Below, piece after piece: positions 58,702 to 64,000 of a DNA stretch of 64,000 bases. Location: assembly GCA_034926635.1 (NCBI GenBank), contig JAYFQX010000024.1:27354-91353 (forward strand). Reading direction: 5' to 3'. Every line of letters begins with the position of its first letter. The first letter of the stretch is position 1. Source of the DNA: Christensenella sp034926635 (GTDB taxonomy: Bacteria > Bacillota > Clostridia > Christensenellales > Christensenellaceae). The notes below the pieces were generated by a model. The model was not told the origin of the DNA, searched no databases, and worked only from the letters and a program-made list of their open reading frames with translations. The position numbers were made by a program, and so were the translations under genes.

Positions 58702-61560
58702 TTATTTTTCTTTTGGCTGCAAATATTGTTCCGGCGTTGCATGGTCAAAAATTCGTTTCAGATATTGTCCGGTATAGCTCTTTGGATTTTCCGAAATTTC
58801 TTTGGGCGAACCCTTAGCAATCACGGTCCCGCCATTGTCTCCGCCATCCGGTCCCATATCCACAACATAATCCGCGCTTTTGATTACATCCAGATTATGC
58901 TCGATTACAATTACGGTATTTCCTTTATCCGCCAGCCGGTTTAACACTTTCACCAGCTTTTTCACGTCATCCATATGCAGCCCCGTCGTGGGTTCGTCCA
59001 GGATAAAGAGCGTATTGCCTGTTTGTTTCTTAGCCAAATGCGTTGCCAGCTTCACGCGCTGCGCCTCGCCGCCGGAAAGCGTGGTGGATGGCTGTCCCAA
59101 TTTAATATAAGAAAGTCCTACATCCATCAATACTTTTAACTTGCTCTCAATCCGCGGAATATTTTGGAAAAACTTATAAGCCTCTTCCACCGTCATATCC
59201 AGCACTTCAAAAATGTTTTTTCCCTTATACCGCACCTCCAGCGTCTCGCGGTTATAACGTTGTCCCTTACATACTTCGCAGGGGACGTATACATCCGGCA
59301 GAAAATGCATCTCTATCTTGATAATGCCATCGCCTTTGCATGCCTCGCATCGACCGCCCTTGACATTAAAAGAAAAACGCCCCTTCTTATATCCACGCGT
59401 CTTGGCGTCCTGCGTCATGGCAAACAGGTCTCGTATCATATCGAATACGCCCGTATAGGTTGCCGGATTAGACCGCGGCGTTCTGCCGATGGGAGATTGA
59501 TCGATGTCTACCACCTTGTCTAAATATTCCAAGCCTTCAATTGCGTCATGCTTTCCCGGTCTGTCCTTAGAATGGTAAAATTTTTGCGTAGAAGCCTTTT
59601 TCAGGATATGATTCACAAGCGTGCTCTTTCCACTGCCTGAAACGCCTGTGACCGCAGTAATTACGCCTGTTGGAAACGAAACGTCAATCCCCTTCAGGTT
59701 ATTTTCCCGCGCGCCTTTGACAGTAACCCATTGCTTGGGAACGCGAACCTTCGCAGGAATACGGATCAATTTTTTACCAGATAAATATTGCCCGGTAATA
59801 CTCTTTTTATTTGCCATAATCTGCTTGGGCGTACCCTGCGCAACAACCTTGCCGCCGTGCGCGCCCGCCCCCGGTCCAATATCCACAATATAATCCGCAC
59901 TAAGCATGGTTTCTTCATCATGCTCCACTACGATTAGAGTATTTCCAATATCGCGTAAGCCCTTCAGGGTATCAAGCAACTTATCGTTATCCTTCTGGTG
60001 CAGCCCAATGCTTGGTTCGTCAAGGATATATAACACACCCATCAGACCGCTGCCGATCTGTGTTGCAAGACGGATGCGCTGCGCCTCTCCACCCGAAAGC
60101 GTTCCTGCCGCACGGGACAACGTCAAATAATCCAGCCCCACATTGAGCAGAAAATCAAAGCGCGCATTCAATTCCTTTAAAACACGTTCCGCGATCAGCT
60201 TTTGTTTTTTATCCAGCTTCACATTATTGATATAATCCCGCGCCGCACGAATCGACATATCCGATAATTCTGCAATATTCTTGTCGCCTATCTTCACCGC
60301 CAGTGTCTCCGGTCGATATCGCTTTCCTTTGCAAACCGGACACGGCGTTTCCACCATATACCCTTCGATTTCGTTTTTCATATATTCCGAGGTGGTTTCC
60401 GCATACCGGCGTTCCAAATTGGGGATAATCCCTTCAAATGCCGCAGTATAGTACCCTTTTCCACCCATTCCGTCATACTCCACATGCAGTTTCTCACCGC
60501 CGGTTCCGTATAATAACGCATGCTTCACTTCGTCCGGCAACTCTTGATACGGCGTATCCATATCAAAATGGTAGCGCTTCATCATTGCGTCAAGATAATT
60601 CTTGGCAATCGTCCCAACCGTACCAAAGTTCCAACCCGAAACCTTTACCGCACCCTCGCGCAGCGTCTTCGACTGATCCGGCACGATCAAATCCGGATCG
60701 ATCTTCATCAGCATTCCAAGCCCCGTGCATTCCGGGCATGCGCCAAAAGGACTGTTGAACGAAAACATACGCGGTGAGATCTCCTCGATACTCACGCCGC
60801 AGTCTGCGCATGCAAAATTTTCGTTCATCAGGGTTTCTTCGCCCGTATCCATATTTTTCAAGATCACAAGGCCGCCTGCCATCTTAAGTGCGGTTTCAAT
60901 GGAATCTGCCGCGCGTTTTGCACTGCCTTCTTTCACGATAATCCTGTCAACCACAGCCGAAATCGAGTGCTTCACCTGTTTTTCCAGTGCGAATTCCTCA
61001 TCCAGCTCTCGTGTCTCGCCATCTACCACAGCACGCACATAGCCGTCCTTCGCAAGACCTTCCAGCACTTTTTTATGCTCGCCTTTTTTCGCGCGGATCA
61101 CCGGGGCAAGGATCATCAGTTTTGTCCCTTCCGGATTTTTCATCACGCGGTCTACCATTTGGTCTACCGTCTGCCGCGAAATCTTTTTTCCGCATTTCGT
61201 ACAATATACTTCTCCGGCCCGCGCGTATAACAAACGCAGGTAATCGTGAATTTCCGTCACAGTGCCCACGGTGGAACGCGGATTACGCGCCGTCGTTTTC
61301 TGGTCAATGGAGATCGCCGGCGAAAGCCCTTCAATCAAATCCACATCGGGTTTTTCCATTTGACCTAAAAACTGCCGCGCATATGCCGATAATGATTCCA
61401 CATAGCGCCGCTGTCCCTCCGCATAAATCGTATCAAATGCAAGAGATGATTTCCCACTGCCCGAAAGCCCTGTAATTACAATAAATTTATCACGCGGGAG
61501 TGTAATATCAATGTTCTTCAAGTTGTGCTCCCGCGCACCCTTGATCCGCAAGTAGTCCAT
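58702..61560 (-). CDS. uvrA: Excinuclease ABC subunit A
   Basis: DNA-damage recognition ATPase of nucleotide excision repair. 952 residues, normal length. Two ABC modules: Walker A GLSGSGKSS near the N-terminus and GVSGSGKST at about 640; signatures LSGGEAQRIRLA and LSGGEAQRVKLA; Walker B ILDEPSIGLH and ILDEPTTGLH. Zinc fingers are CPVCKGKRY and CEACKGDG/CEVCKGQRY. The ATG at 61560, preceded by GGAGG, gives the usual MDYLRIKGAREHNLKN start. 73 nt after uvrB; probably one operon. Confidence 0.98.
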   Translation of the reverse strand: MDYLRIKGAREHNLKNIDITLPRDKFIVITGLSGSGKSSLAFDTIYAEGQRRYVESLSAYARQFLGQMEKPDVDLIEGLSPAISIDQKTTARNPRSTVGTVTEIHDYLRLLYARAGEVYCTKCGKKISRQTVDQMVDRVMKNPEGTKLMILAPVIRAKKGEHKKVLEGLAKDGYVRAVVDGETRELDEEFALEKQVKHSISAVVDRIIVKEGSAKRAADSIETALKMAGGLVILKNMDTGEETLMNENFACADCGVSIEEISPRMFSFNSPFGACPECTGLGMLMKIDPDLIVPDQSKTLREGAVKVSGWNFGTVGTIAKNYLDAMMKRYHFDMDTPYQELPDEVKHALLYGTGGEKLHVEYDGMGGKGYYTAAFEGIIPNLERRYAETTSEYMKNEIEGYMVETPCPVCKGKRYRPETLAVKIGDKNIAELSDMSIRAARDYINNVKLDKKQKLIAERVLKELNARFDFLLNVGLDYLTLSRAAGTLSGGEAQRIRLATQIGSGLMGVLYILDEPSIGLHQKDNDKLLDTLKGLRDIGNTLIVVEHDEETMLSADYIVDIGPGAGAHGGKVVAQGTPKQIMANKKSITGQYLSGKKLIRIPAKVRVPKQWVTVKGARENNLKGIDVSFPTGVITAVTGVSGSGKSTLVNHILKKASTQKFYHSKDRPGKHDAIEGLEYLDKVVDIDQSPIGRTPRSNPATYTGVFDMIRDLFAMTQDAKTRGYKKGRFSFNVKGGRCEACKGDGIIKIEMHFLPDVYVPCEVCKGQRYNRETLEVRYKGKNIFEVLDMTVEEAYKFFQNIPRIESKLKVLMDVGLSYIKLGQPSTTLSGGEAQRVKLATHLAKKQTGNTLFILDEPTTGLHMDDVKKLVKVLNRLADKGNTVIVIEHNLDVIKSADYVVDMGPDGGDNGGTVIAKGSPKEISENPKSYTGQYLKRIFDHATPEQYLQPKEK

Positions 61561-61633
61561 ATATCCTCCATCTATCATTTAAAACCAATTTTTGTCTGAC
61601 ACAAATATATTTAAAAACGCACCAAACTCTGTG

Positions 61634-63595
61634 CTATTTTTTTAGTTCTTCTATCATATCCCGCAGCTTCGCCGCAACCTCAAACTCCAACTCGGCGGCA
61701 GCTTGCTTCATCTGCTGCGTTAGAATATCAATTCTCATATCACGTTCCCCTTTAGGCAGAGAAATCGGCTCGTCTTCCGCCTTTTGCGAAATCATCAGTG
61801 AATCACTTACCTCTTTGGTAATCGTGGTAGGCGTAATGCCGTGCTCTTCATTATACTTCTTTTGCAGGGCGCGACGGCGCTCCGTCTCGCTTACCGCTGC
61901 CTTTATGGAACGCGTCATGGTATCCGCATAGAGGATCACGCGTCCTTCGGCGTTTCTTGCCGCTCTGCCGATCGTCTGGATCAAGGAAGTTTCATTACGC
62001 AAAAAACCTTCCTTATCTGCATCAAGAATCGCCACCAACTCTACCTCCGGAATATCGAGCCCTTCTCGCAACAGATTGATCCCCACCAGTACGTCAAACT
62101 CTCCAAGGCGCAGACCCCTGATAATCTCAATCCGTTCCAGCGTCTCTACGTCCGAATGCATATATTTTACACGGATCCCCATTTCTGTATAATATTCTGT
62201 CAGCCGCTCCGCCAGCCGTTTTGTCAGCGTTGTCACCAGCACACGCCGTCCGCGTACCGCGATATCGCCAATTTCTCCGAGCAGATCGTCAAGCTGCCCT
62301 TCTGTTTTGCGAATTTCAATCGATGGATCAAGCAAACCGGTTGGCCGCACGATTTGTTCCACCACATCGCCCCCCGCAAGCTCACGCTCGTATTCTGCCG
62401 GGGTTGCAGATACATAGACCGCCTGGTTGATATGCGCATTAAATTCCGGAAACTGAAGCGGTCTATTGTCAAACGCCGACGGCAGACGGAAACCGTAATC
62501 CACCAGCATTTGCTTGCGCGCTCTATCGCCATTATACATAGCACGTACCTGGGGGAGCGTTACATGCGATTCATCCACAAACAACAAATAATCGTCCGGA
62601 AAATAATCCATCAAAGTGTACGGCGGTTGTCCTGGTAAACGTCCGTCAAAATATCGTGAATAATTTTCGATCCCCGAACAATACCCCAGCTCTTTGAGCA
62701 TCTCAATGTCATACATGGTGCGCTGCTGGATTCTTTCTGCTTCGAGCAGCTTCCCTTGCTGCTGAAACATAGCGGTCTGCGTCAGTAAATCTTTTTTGAT
62801 ATCCGGAATATGCGAGAGAACTTTTTCGTGCTCCATCGCATAATGTGATGCCGGAAAAATAATCACATATTTTTCTTTTGTCAGTTTCTTTCCGGTCAAT
62901 GCGTCGATTTCAGAAATTTGTTCAATTTCATCGCCAAAATATTCTACACGGATCGCACGTTCGCTTTGCGCCGCAGGAAAAATCTCCACTACTTCACCAC
63001 GCACTCGGAAAGTACCGCGCATCATATCCATATCATTTCTGTTGAAATTGATCGAAACCAGCTTATCCAAAAGTCTGTCCCTTGAATATTCCATACCCTC
63101 CCGCAGTGCCACCGCAAGATTTCCGTAATCCTCCGGCGCACCGATAGAATAAATACAGGACACGCTGGCGACCACAATGACGTCCCTGCGCTCCAACAAC
63201 GAGGAAGTAGCGGAATGGCGCATTTTATCGATCTCATCATTGATGCTTGAATCTTTTTCAATATATAAGTCTCGACCGGGAATATACGCTTCCGGCTGAT
63301 AATAATCATAATAGCTGACAAAGAATTCCACCGCATTATTCGGGAAAAATTCTTTAAATTCACTGCAAAGCTGCGCTGCCAACGTTTTATTATGTGCAAG
63401 GATCAGCGCCGGACGTTGCGTACGCGCGATGACGTTCGCCATGGTAAAAGTTTTTCCCGACCCGGTAACGCCCAACAAAACCTGCGCCCTTTTTTTCTCT
63501 TCTATTCCGCGTACCAATTCATCAATCGCTTTCGGCTGATCGCCGGACGGCGCATATTTTGAATGCAGTTCAAACGGTTTGATTATTTGATCCAT
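61634..63595 (-). CDS. uvrB: Excinuclease ABC subunit B
   Basis: Helicase-like damage verification subunit of excision repair. 653 residues. Q-motif region FELHSKYAPSGDQPKAI, Walker A GVTGSGKT, the beta-hairpin SCIYSIGAPEDY, motif II DESH, TLTKRLAERLTEYY and the C-terminal UvrC-binding helices. ATG at 63595 chosen because homologues start just before FELHS; GGAAGGA is 12 nt upstream. The open frame extends 53 codons further without a start site. A TATAAT (63643-63638) is a possible -10. No LexA box was recognised. Confidence 0.98.
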   Translation of the reverse strand: MDQIIKPFELHSKYAPSGDQPKAIDELVRGIEEKKRAQVLLGVTGSGKTFTMANVIARTQRPALILAHNKTLAAQLCSEFKEFFPNNAVEFFVSYYDYYQPEAYIPGRDLYIEKDSSINDEIDKMRHSATSSLLERRDVIVVASVSCIYSIGAPEDYGNLAVALREGMEYSRDRLLDKLVSINFNRNDMDMMRGTFRVRGEVVEIFPAAQSERAIRVEYFGDEIEQISEIDALTGKKLTKEKYVIIFPASHYAMEHEKVLSHIPDIKKDLLTQTAMFQQQGKLLEAERIQQRTMYDIEMLKELGYCSGIENYSRYFDGRLPGQPPYTLMDYFPDDYLLFVDESHVTLPQVRAMYNGDRARKQMLVDYGFRLPSAFDNRPLQFPEFNAHINQAVYVSATPAEYERELAGGDVVEQIVRPTGLLDPSIEIRKTEGQLDDLLGEIGDIAVRGRRVLVTTLTKRLAERLTEYYTEMGIRVKYMHSDVETLERIEIIRGLRLGEFDVLVGINLLREGLDIPEVELVAILDADKEGFLRNETSLIQTIGRAARNAEGRVILYADTMTRSIKAAVSETERRRALQKKYNEEHGITPTTITKEVSDSLMISQKAEDEPISLPKGERDMRIDILTQQMKQAAAELEFEVAAKLRDMIEELKK

Positions 63596-63842
63596 TTTTG
63601 ACCCATTTCCTTCCTTTCTAAAAAAACGCCATCCTTTATTATACCATATTTTATCAAAAATATGATTAAATCCTTGTATAAAGCATACGCATACCGAACT
63701 CGGATCAATACGCCTAAAACAGAGTCTTTTTGCGCGCTGCTGTGATATCCTCATTCGCCTTAGCTACGTTAAGCGGCGCTCGACAGCCTGCCCTGCAAAA
63801 AATTCTTTCTTTTAAAATCGCATCGTTCAGATTTGATATAGT
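63596..63842. other. Intergenic region upstream of uvrB
   Basis: Contains the uvrB leader and the TATAAT at 63638-63643. From about 63740 to 63842 the sequence becomes more GC-rich, with no supported gene; it may already belong to the mobile-element end that follows. Confidence 0.5.
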
Positions 63843-63971
63843 CATGACCACCCGTAAAACGGGTGGCATGAAAAGCCCTAAAAGGGCATGATACAAGCCA
63901 GCGTCTAAAGACGCTGGCTTTCTCTTCGTTCAAGCCACATGGCATTTGTTCTTATCTACCCCTAAAGGGGT
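63843..63971. mobile_element. Hairpin array resembling an IS200/IS605-type element end
   Basis: Four GC-rich hairpins in 130 bp, each with a TAAA-type loop: CCACCCG-TAAAA-CGGGTGG (63848-63866, flanked by CATG on both sides), GCCC-TAAAA-GGGC (63875-63887), AAGCCAGCGTC-TAAA-GACGCTGGCTT (63895-63920) and ACCCC-TAAA-GGGGT (63958-63971). I recall similar arrays at the ends of IS200/IS605 and TnpB-carrying elements in Clostridia. The rest of any element would lie beyond the window. It could also be a non-autonomous copy or a structured RNA. Confidence 0.5.
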
Positions 63972-64000
63972 CTTCTATTTCCTGCACGCTTACTTTATCT

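Noticed and set aside
63596..63720. LexA/SOS box upstream of uvrB
   Set aside because: No GAAC-N4-GTTC-type site was found near the start or the TATAAT.
63714..63896. 60-codon minus-strand open frame over the hairpin array
   Set aside because: It runs through perfect inverted repeats and has no ribosome-binding site; the sequence constraint is structural, not coding.

Overview
The window looks like a chromosomal segment from an anaerobic, low-to-mid GC Gram-positive of the class Clostridia. The evidence is Firmicutes-type Shine-Dalgarno sites and sigma-A promoters, a sortase-type cell-wall protein, an FMN riboswitch in front of an ECF riboflavin transporter, a BirA box in front of bioY, a sensory [FeFe]-hydrogenase with a Rex-type site, and an agmatine fermentation operon. 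I cannot name the species from sequence alone. About 45 genes are packed tightly on both strands. I recognised no rRNA, tRNA or CRISPR array.

Layout. 1-4.8 kb (minus): glycogen/maltodextrin and upper glycolysis genes glgB (cut by the window edge), pgi and malQ. 5-12.1 kb (minus): one long operon tsaE-tsaB-rimI-hydrolase-murF-ddl-icd-SEC-C, joining t6A tRNA modification, peptidoglycan precursor synthesis and isocitrate dehydrogenase. 12.2-14.5 kb: riboflavin importer ribU behind an FMN riboswitch, divergent from an alanine/sodium symporter. 14.6-22.1 kb: a membrane protein with a DISRY-repeat tail and a 2022-residue surface protein with about 25 glycine-rich repeats. 22.2-26.1 kb: an FkbM methyltransferase, an ABC-F ATPase and a YdcF protein. 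26.1-31.6 kb (minus): the agmatine deiminase operon (ptcA, agmatine/putrescine permease, aguA, arcC), with a GC-rich stem-loop in each gap, preceded by a thioesterase. 31.8-38.2 kb: a second APC permease, then a phosphorelay (hybrid kinase, Hpt protein, REC-HD-GYP regulator) and a DeoR regulator. 38.3-43.2 kb (plus): an operon of archaeal-type GAPDH and phosphoglycerate kinase, a LarA-type nickel racemase and malic enzyme. 43.4-48.1 kb (minus): a [2Fe-2S] protein, sensory hydrogenase HydS and a SpoIIE phosphatase, followed 4 nt later by a TnpB/Cas12f-like protein that has lost all three RuvC catalytic residues. 48.4-50.5 kb: an MFS transporter and a second DeoR-type regulator. 50.9-57.5 kb: a radical SAM protein under twin palindromic operators, a YbjQ protein, a TRIC-type channel, an MGDG-synthase-like glycosyltransferase, murG and an RNA methyltransferase. 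57.6-63.6 kb (minus): a small membrane protein, bioY, uvrA and uvrB. 63.8-64 kb: four GC hairpins resembling the end of an IS200/IS605-type element.

The most unusual item is the nuclease-dead TnpB-like protein as last gene of the sensory hydrogenase operon. The arrangement suggests a domesticated RNA-guided regulator attached to H2/redox sensing, with a candidate guide-RNA region just downstream (43218-43377). The second is the LarA-malic enzyme pairing, which suggests racemisation of D-malate followed by decarboxylation, next to archaeal-type lower glycolysis enzymes. These functions are inferences; the sequence features behind them are visible directly.
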